The notes under the pieces are model-generated. The model had not been told where the DNA came from. It made no database searches and was given only the letters and a program-made list of their open reading frames with translations. Source: Saprospira grandis (GTDB lineage Bacteria > Bacteroidota > Bacteroidia > Chitinophagales > Saprospiraceae). Taken from it: a stretch of DNA of 64,000 nt. Location: contig NZ_CP110854.1 of the NCBI RefSeq assembly GCF_027594745.1, positions 2,088,501 to 2,152,500 on the forward strand, in the 5' to 3' direction. The position numbers were made by a program, and so were the translations under genes. Position 1 is the stretch's first letter. Each line of letters starts with the position of its first letter. Of the stretch, positions 27,301-34,371 are shown piece by piece.

Positions 27301-27649
27301 GATTTCCGATTTCCTCAATTATCCCAATCCTTTTACCACGCAAACGCAGTTTGTCTTTACCCTCACGGGCCGAGAATTGCCTTCTTACCTCAAGATCCAA
27401 ATCATGACGGTAACGGGCAAGATTGTCCGCGAAATTAGTATGGATGAGCTCGGCCCCTTGCATATTGGTGTCAATAGAACCGAATTTGCCTGGGATGGTA
27501 CCGACCAATTTGGCGACCGCCTAGCTAATGGGGTCTATCTTTACCGCATTTTGGCCAAAACTGCCGATGGCGAACCTTATGAACGTTACCTTAATAAGGC
27601 CAGTAGCTTTACAGAACAGGGCTTTGGCAAAATGTACTTGATGCGATAA
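24362..27649 (+). CDS. PorU-like C25 peptidase, C-terminal fragment (frameshifted)
   Basis: Continuation of the gene in a different frame, about 1095 residues, with no good start of its own (the first start-like codon is TTG 24398). It supplies the C25 catalytic dyad: the His in GVSLITFFGHASPNSFDF and the Cys in PMFMSLGCYAGTVF. After that come beta-sandwich domains and a FlgD-like C-terminal domain (SDFLNYPNPFTTQTQFVFTL...GVNRTEFAWDGTDQFGDRLANGVYLYRIL). The intact protein would be about 1650 residues, longer than the P. gingivalis PorU (about 1150), closer to what I recall as the PorU2 group. Expected role: surface sortase that removes T9SS sorting tails and attaches cargo. It sits downstream of a PorV-like gene. 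Confidence 0.75.
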   Translation, partial: ANSSEQNIIQQNLNNMETIISASQFGGNVTSFFKTSTNPIQAAQSAYLDSLINNGVSLITFFGHASPNSFDFNLDQPENYSNARRYPMFMSLGCYAGTVFEDGARISESFIFEENAGASVFLASVGAVSLSALNVFASQYYYQASQNQYGQGAAKINQKTIEALENGTFYSTTVQMVSHYLLYHGDPAIQLSISERPDYYVDNSLVDRSPATITTQMDNFELVVDVYNLGMAIDTSFWVEINREYPNGSSAFVSREHISAPNFHKELRLTVPVEGQLALGTNFFDITIDVDSEIDERPQPSAEQNNQVLRYPVQILSDAILPVYPREFAIVPQQNIRLKASTGNTMAQRQTYVLQIDTTAYFNSPLMQQTSISQGGGLLEWQPNMSYTDSTVYYWRVSPDSTNPTIGYSWVTSSFIYIDASYSGWNQSHFFQFKRNQFNNLELEEPQRNFEFITSLQEITLANGFTPSPLHPEQLATYLNGNLVDKCRCHNNRGVYVQVIDSSDLTIWTLGGGQSQYGAVNCDGAGRTASVFLFETQQTSAALDLERFLADSIPDGYYVLVYTLNDANADNWPASLIGELQNQGAQQLPGLTAAVGGLPWAFFYQKNNASFPYRSEALGASQNDIIGLSCLMPGNWDKGSLLSTQIGPAQNWYSFHWEPANLDSNDVVGVDLYGIEANGSRQLLLSNIVAQNTSLNSIDANQYPKLELVWKTEDELSRSSGQLAYWRILADLVPEAALRPERFSVIQYDTVDQGQPFGFNVQMENISPLDMDSILVKYQLLENGSTINYKRLAPLPAGDSLRTGLLTVSTDNLSGPQQLLVEINPDNDQAEQYHFNNLALVNFFVRQDRINPLLDVTFDGVRIMNGDLVSGKSQVVVSLSDENKWLGLDEVEDFQLTLRHPSLPNGETQLTLNSPLVQNLEFLPADAQNLVVENKAQLVLDLDLEFDGTYTLFVSAADRSGNNSGELDYSIDFEVVNRPMISDFLNYPNPFTTQTQFVFTLTGRELPSYLKIQIMTVTGKIVREISMDELGPLHIGVNRTEFAWDGTDQFGDRLANGVYLYRILAKTADGEPYERYLNKASSFTEQGFGKMYLMR

Positions 27650-27670
27650 GCCTTTGTTTATTTTCTTTAG

Positions 27671-27703
27671 GGTCTCTAGCGTTATGGCTAGGGGCCTTTT
27701 TTT
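27671..27703 (+). terminator. Rho-independent terminator after the PorU-like gene
   Basis: Stem GGTCTCTAGC with GCTAGGGGCC (ten pairs, two G-U), loop GTTATG, then T7. It lies 22 bases past the stop, so the long gene is still transcribed as a unit with its own end. Confidence 0.85.
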
Positions 27704-27711
27704 ATGGTTTT

Positions 27712-27851
27712 GGGGCCCGCGGCCGGCTAGCCTTTGGCTAGCTCGGCCGCCGCTATGCTACGCCGCTCGCAGGTCTGCTCGGCCCTGCGTCGCTTCGCTC
27801 CTGGGTCTGGCGCTTCGCGCCACGGCTGCGCAGCGCTGGGCCGCTCAGCGG
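27712..27851 (+). repeat. Dispersed repeat copy 8
   Basis: Forward copy starting GGGGCCCGCGGCC. Variable hairpins: GGCTAGCCTTTGGCTAGC, GGCGCTTCGCGCC and GCTGCGCAGC. It is the closest relative of copy 1 and, like it, sits directly after a gene end. A further stretch at 27940-28003 repeats CCCTCGGA/CCCTCTGGGAGG, with no clear element boundary. Confidence 0.8.
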
Positions 27852-28002
27852 TCTTTTTTCTTTTGGCGGTTTTCTTCGGCGGTGGGGCGCTTCTTGGTTT
27901 CTGCTGCTTTTGAGTTTGCCGCTAAAGCCTTCAATTAGCGCAGACCCTCGGAAGGGGTAGCGCACACCCTCGGAGCAATTGGCTAAACCCTCTGGGAGGG
28001 AA

Positions 28003-28038
28003 AAAAACAAAGGCCCAAAAACTTAGGTTTTGGGCCTT
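28003..28038 (-). terminator. Terminator of the exported-protein gene at 28048 (minus)
   Basis: Arms AAGGCCCAAAA (28010-28020) and TTTTGGGCCTT (28028-28038) with a seven-base loop. On the minus strand it is followed by TTTGTTTTTTT. It lies 10 bases past the stop. Confidence 0.85.
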
Positions 28039-28047
28039 ATTGCTACT

Positions 28048-28716
28048 TTATTCTTTTTGGGCTTCCTTTTGGGCTCGTTCGTAGAGGCGTTGGAGTCGTC
28101 TTTGGATTTCGGGAACAGCTCGGCGGAGGCGGGGGAGGCTTTGGTTGTGCACCCAAGACTTTCGGATAATAGTTTGGCTAGGGAAGGGGGGGCGCAATTG
28201 GCCCTTGAGGGGGCGAAGTTGGAGCGAATTAAAGGTATTGGCTCCTCCTGCGGCTTCATAATAGAGCCAATAAATAGCGAGCGAGTCGGGCATGCGTATA
28301 CTAGGGTCTTTTTCTCCTTGTGCATTGAGCAAGACCTGGCTGCGGCCGCCCTTACGGATATATTGGGCAGAGGTATCGTAGCAAAAATAGAGGGGACAAA
28401 AATCAAAAGTATCTTGAAGGGCCCGAATAATGGTTTGGTTAATGGCTTGAGTTTCCGCTTGCATATTTTGGAGCAGGCGTTCTACTTTTTTGCGTTTTTT
28501 GGCCTTGAGGTTTTTATTGGCCAAGAGTTTTTGGTAGTGCGCTGTTTTGAGGTGGTTACTTTCTAGGCGGAAAACAAGCAGGCCATTTTCTTTTAGTTCT
28601 TGGCTAGCTTGGAGGGCCGCCTGAAAATCGGCTTTGCTGTTGATGAGCTGGGCCGAAAGGCCAGCGGGGCCAAGCAGCAGGCCCAAACAAATAAAAAGAC
28701 GAAATAGATAAGACAT
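28048..28716 (-). CDS. Exported protein of unknown function
   Basis: 222 residues with a signal peptide (MSYLFRLFICLGLLLGPAGLSAQ). The mature part is basic and helical: a first segment (INSKADFQAALQASQELKENGLLVFRLESNHLKTAHYQKLLANKNLKAKKRKKVERLLQNMQ) with a lysine-rich centre, then FCPLYFCYDTSAQYIRKG containing two Cys, and an Arg/Lys-rich helical tail (IQRRLQRLYERAQKEAQKE). No known family was recognised. The segment about residues 100-130 reads like an ordered envelope domain. The gene is alone, with its own terminator, and is separated from the stress-signalling cluster by repeats. Confidence 0.65.
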   Translation of the reverse strand: MSYLFRLFICLGLLLGPAGLSAQLINSKADFQAALQASQELKENGLLVFRLESNHLKTAHYQKLLANKNLKAKKRKKVERLLQNMQAETQAINQTIIRALQDTFDFCPLYFCYDTSAQYIRKGGRSQVLLNAQGEKDPSIRMPDSLAIYWLYYEAAGGANTFNSLQLRPLKGQLRPPFPSQTIIRKSWVHNQSLPRLRRAVPEIQRRLQRLYERAQKEAQKE

Positions 28717-28801
28717 ATAGTAAATAAATTTTGGTCCAAGATAAGGAGAATTTGCCGTATGCCTGCTGCGGTTGCTGGCCCGTTAGAAGGGCGAAGCCCT
28801 T

Positions 28802-29030
28802 GGCCTAGCGATGTGCAGCAGTGGCCCGCAGGGCCAGACCAAAGCGCGAAGCGCTGCAGGGCCGAGCGAACAGCGAGCTGCGAAACGTAGCGCCGACGAC
28901 CGAAGGGAGGCGGAGGCCCCAAAAAAACAGCAGCGAGCTGCGACAACAAGGACCTTAGTCCGCAGTTCGACGACCGAAGGGAGTAAACGTAGCGCCGACG
29001 ACCGAAGGGAGGCGGAGGCCCCAAAACAGC
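28802..29030 (-). repeat. Dispersed repeat copy 9 (reverse, compound)
   Basis: A full reverse copy (GGCCTAGCGATGTGCAGCAG to GGAGGCCCC, about 28802-28922) followed by partial tandem pieces, including CAGTTCGACGACCGAAGGG twice, ending at 29030. The duplicated tail suggests local copying or slippage. Confidence 0.8.
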
Positions 29031-29078
29031 AGTGAATAGATAAATTAACTAACAGTTCATTCTATTTTAAGCTATAAA

Positions 29079-29110
29079 TTGTGAAAAGCGCTAAGGATCA
29101 GCTACTTTTG
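29079..29110 (+). promoter_or_regulatory. Bacteroidetes-type promoter of the first RsbR-like operon
   Basis: TTG at 29079-29081, a 21-base spacer and TACTTTTG at 29103-29110, an exact TAnnTTTG. Transcription should begin near 29117, leaving a short leader before ATG 29140 and ruling out the GTG at 29110 as a start. It can drive the run of four genes to 32466. Confidence 0.65.
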
Positions 29111-29139
29111 TGAGCATTTTAGGGGAGCAAAAAAACAAT

Positions 29140-30009
29140 ATGCAAGAAAGAGTTGTTTGGACCAAGGATGCAGACTACTACAAAGAGCAATATTTAATTT
29201 CGGCAGAAGAACTGGCGGTATTGCGGGCGGCTGGCGAGCAAATTTCGGCAGAGCGGCGGCTGGTATACGATGCCCTTTATGACTGGATGCGGAAATCAGA
29301 GCGCTATGCGGCATTTTTTAATGAGGAGTTGATTACGGCCATTTCTTCGGATGAAGAGGTCTTTTGGGATGATGTGGTCTTGGGGCGTTTGACCGATACC
29401 TATGTGAACACACAGCGGCATTATGGGGAACATTTTTCGATGGCAGGCTTGAGTTTAGAGTCTTTCATTGGCATATTGACCTGTTTTCATGAGCATATTC
29501 GTTTTGCTTTTATGCGCAATGGTTTGGCGACTTTTGAGCTAATGACGGCCTTTAAGAAATTTGCTCAGGTGGCGGTAGACATTGTGACGGAGGTCTATAA
29601 TCACAAAATGGCCTGCACCTTACAGGAGCAGAATGACAGCTTGCGGGAATTGTCGACTCCAGTCGCTCAGATTTGGGATGGCGTTCTTCTATTGCCTTTG
29701 GTGGGGTTTATAGATTCTAAGCGGGCCCAAGACATTATGCAAAGGATGTTGGCCGAAGTAGGAGAAACTCAGTCGAAATTTTTTATCTTGGATATCAGTG
29801 GGGTAGCGATAGTAGACACTGCTGTAGCCAATCACTTAATCAAGATGAGCAAGGCGGCCAAACTGATGGGATGTAACTGTATTATTTCTGGAATATCGGG
29901 GCCTATTGCGCAGACCATTGTAGAGCTGGGAATAGACATTGATGAAATACGGACGACAAGCAGTATGCGAGATGCCTTGCGCCTAGCAATTCGAGAGCAG
30001 AAAGAATAA
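29140..30009 (+). CDS. RsbR-like protein 1 (globin-like N-terminal domain and STAS domain)
   Basis: 289 residues from ATG 29140 (an upstream GTG overlaps the promoter). Residues about 10-165 are all-helical and look like the globin-like sensor domain of RsbR proteins; the C-terminal 115 residues are a STAS domain: STPVAQIWDGVLLLPLVGFIDSKRAQDIM, then FFILDISGVAIVDTAVANHLIKMSKAAKLMGC. In B. subtilis RsbR, two Thr in the matching segments (S-T-P and D-I-T-G, Thr171 and Thr205 from memory) are phosphorylated by RsbT. Here the first is kept as Thr and the second is Ser. This copy alone has a His at the place just before AGLSLESF where a heme ligand might sit. Four bases separate it from the next paralogue. 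Confidence 0.8.
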   Translation: MQERVVWTKDADYYKEQYLISAEELAVLRAAGEQISAERRLVYDALYDWMRKSERYAAFFNEELITAISSDEEVFWDDVVLGRLTDTYVNTQRHYGEHFSMAGLSLESFIGILTCFHEHIRFAFMRNGLATFELMTAFKKFAQVAVDIVTEVYNHKMACTLQEQNDSLRELSTPVAQIWDGVLLLPLVGFIDSKRAQDIMQRMLAEVGETQSKFFILDISGVAIVDTAVANHLIKMSKAAKLMGCNCIISGISGPIAQTIVELGIDIDEIRTTSSMRDALRLAIREQKE

Positions 30010-30013
30010 ATAT

Positions 30014-30868
30014 ATGGCCATAGTAAAAATCAACAAACAGCGGTATTGGAGCATCTTTATGCTAGAGGAAGAGGATCTATTGCTTGTTCGGCGGGCGGGA
30101 GAGGCGATTATGTCTCGGCAAGAAGCTGTTTTTGAGGAATTTTATGCTTGGTTGGAGTTTCAGCCAGAGTATAGTGCAGACTATACCGAAGAGATTATTG
30201 ATCGTTTTGATCAGCAGTCTGGGATCTTCTGGAAGCATATTTTATCGGCTCAGGTCGATGAGGAGTCGGTCCATTATCGGGAGCGTCTGGTGCGGGACCT
30301 GCTCAAATTGGGCTTGCCTTTTGAGGCCTATTTGTCGGCTGTTTTTGCCTTTCATGAGCTGATTGAAAAAGCCTTTGTGCTAGAGGGCGTGGCTAGTTTT
30401 GAGCTAATGCAAGCTTTTAAGAAAGTGAGTAGTGTGGGGGTTTTTATAGCCATAGACACCTTTAATAATGAGATGAACAAACAGCTGCAAGAGCAAAATG
30501 ATATGCTCATGCAGCTCTCTACCCCAGTAACCCCAATTTGGGAGCAAATCTTACTTTTGCCCGTGGTGGGAATTGTCGACTCTTTTCGGGCGCAGAACAT
30601 TATGACCGCCGTTTTGCAGGAGATTGCAGACTATCAGGCCAAGGTTTTTATTTTAGACATTTCTGGAGTAGGCGTAGTGGATACGGCCGTTGCCAACTAC
30701 TTTATCAAAGTGAGCAAAGCGGCTAATTTGATGGGTTGCGAATGTATTATTTCGGGAGTAACGCCAGCCGTGGCCCAAACCCTAGTTGAGTTGGGGATAG
30801 ATATAGAAAACATACAGACCAATGTAAACATTAAGGAGGCCCTTAAGACGGCAATTGGACAGATATAA
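30014..30868 (+). CDS. RsbR-like protein 2 (globin-like and STAS)
   Basis: 284 residues, same architecture as its upstream neighbour: helical sensor domain (about 15-160) and a STAS domain with STPVTPIWEQILLLPVVGIVDSFRAQNIM and FILDISGVGVVDTAVANYFIKVSKAANLMGC. It has no heme-ligand His at the matching place (Asp instead), so it would be a non-heme globin fold like B. subtilis RsbR. The start at 30014 is well placed, four bases after the upstream stop. It forms a closer pair with the third copy (both use IVDS and YF..VSKAA) than with the first. Role by family: building block of a stressosome, with input through the variable N-terminal domain. Confidence 0.8.
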   Translation: MAIVKINKQRYWSIFMLEEEDLLLVRRAGEAIMSRQEAVFEEFYAWLEFQPEYSADYTEEIIDRFDQQSGIFWKHILSAQVDEESVHYRERLVRDLLKLGLPFEAYLSAVFAFHELIEKAFVLEGVASFELMQAFKKVSSVGVFIAIDTFNNEMNKQLQEQNDMLMQLSTPVTPIWEQILLLPVVGIVDSFRAQNIMTAVLQEIADYQAKVFILDISGVGVVDTAVANYFIKVSKAANLMGCECIISGVTPAVAQTLVELGIDIENIQTNVNIKEALKTAIGQI

Positions 30869-30919
30869 TTTTTTTCACTATCTTGTTCATCCATAAACAC
30901 TCCTAAAATTGTTTGTGAT

Positions 30920-31816
30920 ATGAGTAAAACCCAAATTCAAATATCCTATAGTCGTTATGCTCCTATGTATATGTTTACGGAAGAGCGCTTGGAGTTAATT
31001 CGTCAAGCAGGGCGGGAAATTGCAGAAGCAAAGGAAGAAATATTTGAGCTTTTTTATGACTCTTTGCGCCTGCACCCTACCTTTTCTGAGGACTATAACG
31101 AAATTGTTATTGAGCGCTTTGCTCAAGACCAAGATGGGCTATGGCAGCACATTCTAGAGGCCAAAATGGATGACGAATTTGTGCGTTATCGCAGTCAGTT
31201 GGTCCGTGATTTACTACAGCTAGGTTTGGCTTTTGAGGCTTGCTTTACGGCCATTTTTGCTTTGCATGAGTTTATCGAATTGAAGTTCATGGAGTACAAT
31301 TTGGCTAGCCTAGATTTGCTCCAAGTCTTTAAGCGAATTTGTAGCCTAGGGGCATTAATTGCCATTGATACCTTCAACCAAGAAATCAATCAGCAGCTAG
31401 CAGACCAAAATGAGATGTTGATGCAGCTCTCTACTCCCGTAACGCCAATCTGGGAAGATATTTTGCTCTTGCCCATTGTGGGGATCGTGGATTCTATTCG
31501 GGCCCAAACTATCATGTCGGCTGTGCTTCAAGAAATTGCCGAGCGGCAGGCCAAGGTCTTTATTCTGGATATTTCTGGAGTCGCCATTGTAGATACGGCT
31601 GTTGCCAATTACTTTATTCGGGTGAGCAAGGCGGCTTGGCTGATGGGCTGTAAAACTATTTTGTCGGGTATTTCGCCCGCCATTGCCCAAACATTGGTAG
31701 AGTTAGGCGTAAATACTGGCCGCCTGAGCACTAGAAGCAATATGCAGGATGCTCTAGAACGGGCCTTTAGTTGGACGGGCCGGGCCGTTGAGGAAAAAAG
31801 AAAGCAAAAAGGTTAG
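30920..31816 (+). CDS. RsbR-like protein 3 (globin-like and STAS)
   Basis: 298 residues. N-terminal helical domain (TEERLELIRQAGREIAEAKEEIFELFYDSLRLHPTFSEDYNE..), STAS domain with STPVTPIWEDILLLPIVGIVDSIRAQTIM and FILDISGVAIVDTAVANYFIRVSKAAWLMGC, and a basic tail absent from the others (TGRAVEEKRKQKG). The site-1 Thr is kept and the DIS-G serine is in place. It lies 51 bases after the second copy; no promoter or terminator is visible between, so it is likely on the same message. Confidence 0.8.
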   Translation: MSKTQIQISYSRYAPMYMFTEERLELIRQAGREIAEAKEEIFELFYDSLRLHPTFSEDYNEIVIERFAQDQDGLWQHILEAKMDDEFVRYRSQLVRDLLQLGLAFEACFTAIFALHEFIELKFMEYNLASLDLLQVFKRICSLGALIAIDTFNQEINQQLADQNEMLMQLSTPVTPIWEDILLLPIVGIVDSIRAQTIMSAVLQEIAERQAKVFILDISGVAIVDTAVANYFIRVSKAAWLMGCKTILSGISPAIAQTLVELGVNTGRLSTRSNMQDALERAFSWTGRAVEEKRKQKG

Positions 31817-31878
31817 GGCTTTAATTCTTTTTGAGTAATTTAGGCTATCCCCACTAAACTACTTAATTGGAAAAAGTC

Positions 31879-32466
31879 ATGGCAGAATTTAAAGCCTTTG
31901 CGGAGCATATTGAAGTGAATGCGACCACCGTACTCTCCTTTATCTATTCTATGAAAAGAGGGCAAGACAAACGCTTGGCCTTACTAGAAAAGCATGGGAT
32001 CAAGCCCGAAGAAGGCGGCTGGTACCCACAGCAAAAATGGCTAGATGCTTTTGAAGAGCTCAGCCAAACGGTGGGCGATATGAATCTCCTCTTAATCGGA
32101 ATGGCCATTATCGAAAATGCCGACTTCCCCCCCTTCAACTCGCTAAAAGAAGGCCTAGAGGTTATTGATGTGGCTTATCATATGAACCACAGAGACCAAA
32201 ACGGTCAGCCGCTTTTTAATCCCGATACAGGAGAAAAATTAGAGGGTATTGGCTGCTATGACTTGCAATACTATAACGAAGAAGAGCAAACAGCTATCAT
32301 GTATTGCCGTAATCCCTACCCCAGTAAATTTGATCAAGGCATTATCACGGCCCTTTGTCGTCGTGTTCGCCCCGACAGCATCAAAACAATTGATGTTCGT
32401 CCAGATTTGGATAAGGAAAGAAGACCTAAAGGGGGCGATTCTTGCACCTTTATTATCAACTGGTGA
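31879..32466 (+). CDS. Unknown protein at the end of the first RsbR-like operon
   Basis: 195 residues from ATG 31879 (TTG at 31867 in frame is less likely). It has no signal peptide or membrane segment, so it is cytoplasmic. Seen: a helical N-terminal part with GGWYPQQKWLDAFEELSQTVGDMN, a middle helix-loop (ENADFPPFNSLKEGLEVIDVAYHMNHR), then a beta-rich half: IGCYDLQYYNEEEQTAIMYCRNPYPSKFDQGII, closing with GGDSCTFIINW. The closing pattern C...P..FDQG...GGD.C.F recalls the V4R ligand-binding fold, but this is only resemblance. Three Cys (in GCYD, MYCRN and ALCRR) and the tail Cys could bind a ligand or metal. The position suggests a sensor or partner of the stressosome-like proteins. Confidence 0.6.
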   Translation: MAEFKAFAEHIEVNATTVLSFIYSMKRGQDKRLALLEKHGIKPEEGGWYPQQKWLDAFEELSQTVGDMNLLLIGMAIIENADFPPFNSLKEGLEVIDVAYHMNHRDQNGQPLFNPDTGEKLEGIGCYDLQYYNEEEQTAIMYCRNPYPSKFDQGIITALCRRVRPDSIKTIDVRPDLDKERRPKGGDSCTFIINW

Positions 32467-32472
32467 TTAATT

Positions 32473-32640
32473 TGGGGCTGCCCCGCCCTGCGGGCGGGTC
32501 GGGTTGTCTCGCAGCTCGCTGTTCGCTCGGCCCTGCAGCGGCAAAGCCGCTTTGGTCTGCCGCCTTCGGCAGCCCTGCTGCCCATCCCTCAGCCGAGGCG
32601 CTGCGCGCCTTTGCGGGCGGCTTCGCCGCCCTGCCTAAGG
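32473..32640 (+). repeat. Dispersed repeat copy 10
   Basis: Forward copy of the GGGGCTGCCCC...CATCCCTCAGCC subtype. Variable hairpins: CCGCCCTGCGGGCGG, AGCGGCAAAGCCGCT (32537-32551), CTGCCGCCTTCGGCAG (32557-32572) and GGCGGCTTCGCCGCC. It fills the whole gap and ends four bases before the murB stop. Confidence 0.9.
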
Positions 32641-32643
32641 CCA

Positions 32644-33642
32644 TTAGGGCCAGTAATTCACCTCCGGAACCAAGTTAATCCCAAATTTTTGAGCAATGTC
32701 TTGCTGTACCGCCTTTGCCAACTGAACAATTTCTTGGCCCCTAGCCTCGGCATATTTGACCAAAACCAAGGCTTGCCGCTCATGTACGCCTACGGCTCCC
32801 ATTCGCTTGCCTTTCCAACCCGCCTGATCAATCAACCAGCCCGCTGCCAGCTTTAGCTGTCCATCCGCCTGCGGATAATGGGGCATCTTCGGATATTGGG
32901 CCAGCAATTGCTCTAGCTTTTCTGCAGCCACCAAAGGATTTTTGAAAAAAGAACCCGCATTGGGCAGCTCTTTAGGATCTGGCAATTTAGATCTCCGAAT
33001 CCGCATTACAGCCTCCGCCACAGCCTGAATACTCAAAGGCTGATCGCCTATCTCTTCCCGAATGTTGCCATAGTCCAAACGATAGGAGGGATGCCTGCGC
33101 AGCTTCAAGACTAAAGAACAGATGATAAACCGCCCCGGATAAAGCGATTTGAAGATGCTGTCTCTGTAGGCAAATTGACAGTCTGTAGACCCAAATTTGC
33201 AAAAGCGCTGCTGCTGCATATCCCAGGCCTGTATCAAATGACAAACTTCCGAAAATTCTACCCCATAAGCCCCAATGTTTTGCACAGGAGCCGCCCCTAC
33301 AGAACCCGGAATCAAGGCTAGGTTTTCTAGGCCCGCCCAATTGTTGGCCAAAGAATATAAGACCAATTCTTGCCAGTTCTCTCCAGCAGCTACCTCTAGG
33401 TAAACAAACTCTTGGTCTTGCCCCACTAAACGCGTCCCCTTGAGCTGGTTGTGAATAACTAGACCTGGCAAATCTCCAGCTAGCAAAATATTAGAACCCC
33501 CACCCAAAATGTAGTTGGGCCGATTCCGCCAATCAGACAATAAGGCCAATTGGTCCAAACGCTCAAGGGCCAAATAGGCCTCGGCCTTGGCCGAAATCCT
33601 AAAGCTGTTGAGCTCCTCTAAGGAATGTTGATACTGAATCAT
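32644..33642 (-). CDS. murB: UDP-N-acetylenolpyruvoylglucosamine reductase
   Basis: The FAD and NADPH enzyme that makes UDP-MurNAc for peptidoglycan, cytoplasmic. 332 residues, type I (E. coli-like). Motifs: NYILGGGSNILLAGD (FAD), LALIPGSVGAAPVQNIGAYG (FAD pyrophosphate loop), YRDSIFK, KLPDPKELPNAGSFFKNPLV with the catalytic Ser, LAAGWLIDQAGWKG and the C-terminal GINLVPEVNYWP with the catalytic Glu. It is encoded with a small membrane protein four bases upstream, on the opposite strand from the RsbR-like genes it splits. murB is usually in the dcw cluster, so its place here is unusual for cell-wall genes. Confidence 0.95.
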   Translation of the reverse strand: MIQYQHSLEELNSFRISAKAEAYLALERLDQLALLSDWRNRPNYILGGGSNILLAGDLPGLVIHNQLKGTRLVGQDQEFVYLEVAAGENWQELVLYSLANNWAGLENLALIPGSVGAAPVQNIGAYGVEFSEVCHLIQAWDMQQQRFCKFGSTDCQFAYRDSIFKSLYPGRFIICSLVLKLRRHPSYRLDYGNIREEIGDQPLSIQAVAEAVMRIRRSKLPDPKELPNAGSFFKNPLVAAEKLEQLLAQYPKMPHYPQADGQLKLAAGWLIDQAGWKGKRMGAVGVHERQALVLVKYAEARGQEIVQLAKAVQQDIAQKFGINLVPEVNYWP

Positions 33643-33646
33643 CGCT

Positions 33647-33943
33647 TTAGGTATACATTAAGATAAGTACGCAAATGGTCGCAATAGTCGTCAATACTGT
33701 CGACATGCGAACCGTGAACCGAATCCCCCCGCAAAATTGCCGAATCGCCTTTTCTTGCTCCGGATACTTAGGAATAATTTCCTCCTCTAGCTTTTTTACA
33801 TTAAAAATATGACTGGCCCCAAACTCTACCCGGTTTTTAACCAATATCCCATAGGCTTTCACAACCTTAACCCTCGAGTAAATCACCAAGGTCAAAATGG
33901 CAAAAAAGCAAATGATCGTAATACTAATGAGTATATTCTCCAT
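33647..33943 (-). CDS. Small two-helix membrane protein
   Basis: 98 residues from ATG 33943; the frame runs to a TTG at 33970, but that codon lies inside the -7 element of the promoter at 33968. Hydrophobic helices are at residues about 4-22 (ILISITIICFFAILTLVIYS) and 75-97 (TVLTTIATICVLILMY) with a polar loop containing GASHIFNVKKLEEEIIPKYPEQEKAIRQFCGG. No family was recognised. It shares a message with murB, separated by four bases, and may help envelope assembly, but that is only from context. Confidence 0.6.
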   Translation of the reverse strand: MENILISITIICFFAILTLVIYSRVKVVKAYGILVKNRVEFGASHIFNVKKLEEEIIPKYPEQEKAIRQFCGGIRFTVRMSTVLTTIATICVLILMYT

Positions 33944-33967
33944 TTTGTAATTCTCTGTTTTAAGGGC

Positions 33968-33998
33968 CAAATATAAGCATAAAATAAGCAGCCGCCAA
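33968..33998 (-). promoter_or_regulatory. Bacteroidetes-type promoter of the membrane protein-murB operon
   Basis: On the minus strand: TTG at 33998-33996, a 20-base spacer and TATATTTG at 33975-33968, an exact TAnnTTTG. The region 33999-34371 upstream holds no gene; it contains a T9A9-like run near 34129-34146 and no element I could name. Confidence 0.65.
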
Positions 33999-34371
33999 TG
34001 CTTTCCAATGAGGAGGCGGTAGATGACTGAAATCCCAAATATAGGATCGCTTACATATTTATAATCCTTGTCTAGACATTGTTTTAAGAGGAGATATTGG
34101 ATTAAAAATAAAGGGAAGTAATGTTCTTTTTTTTAAAAAAAAAGATAACTTGGGATTGTTTAAGCCCTTTGTCATAGAGTTGTGTTAACGGCCAAACACA
34201 GCCCCAACCTTTAATGAAACGACCGTACTCTGTCATCCTTTTAGATGTAGTAGGCCACTAACCCAGCCAAGAACAGTCCCTTAAGCATGCTGATAGAACC
34301 TGCTTATTTCTCTAAAAGATGAAACAGATACCAAAACCCTAAATGCTAGAAGGTCATTAACTAAAAATTGT

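Noticed and set aside
29110..29139. GTG start for RsbR-like protein 1
   Set aside because: It overlaps the -7 element of a well-formed promoter, and the other paralogues begin at the position of ATG 29140.
34129..34146. T9A9-like run upstream of RsbR-like protein 4
   Set aside because: Palindromic by composition only; no matching promoter or terminator context was found.
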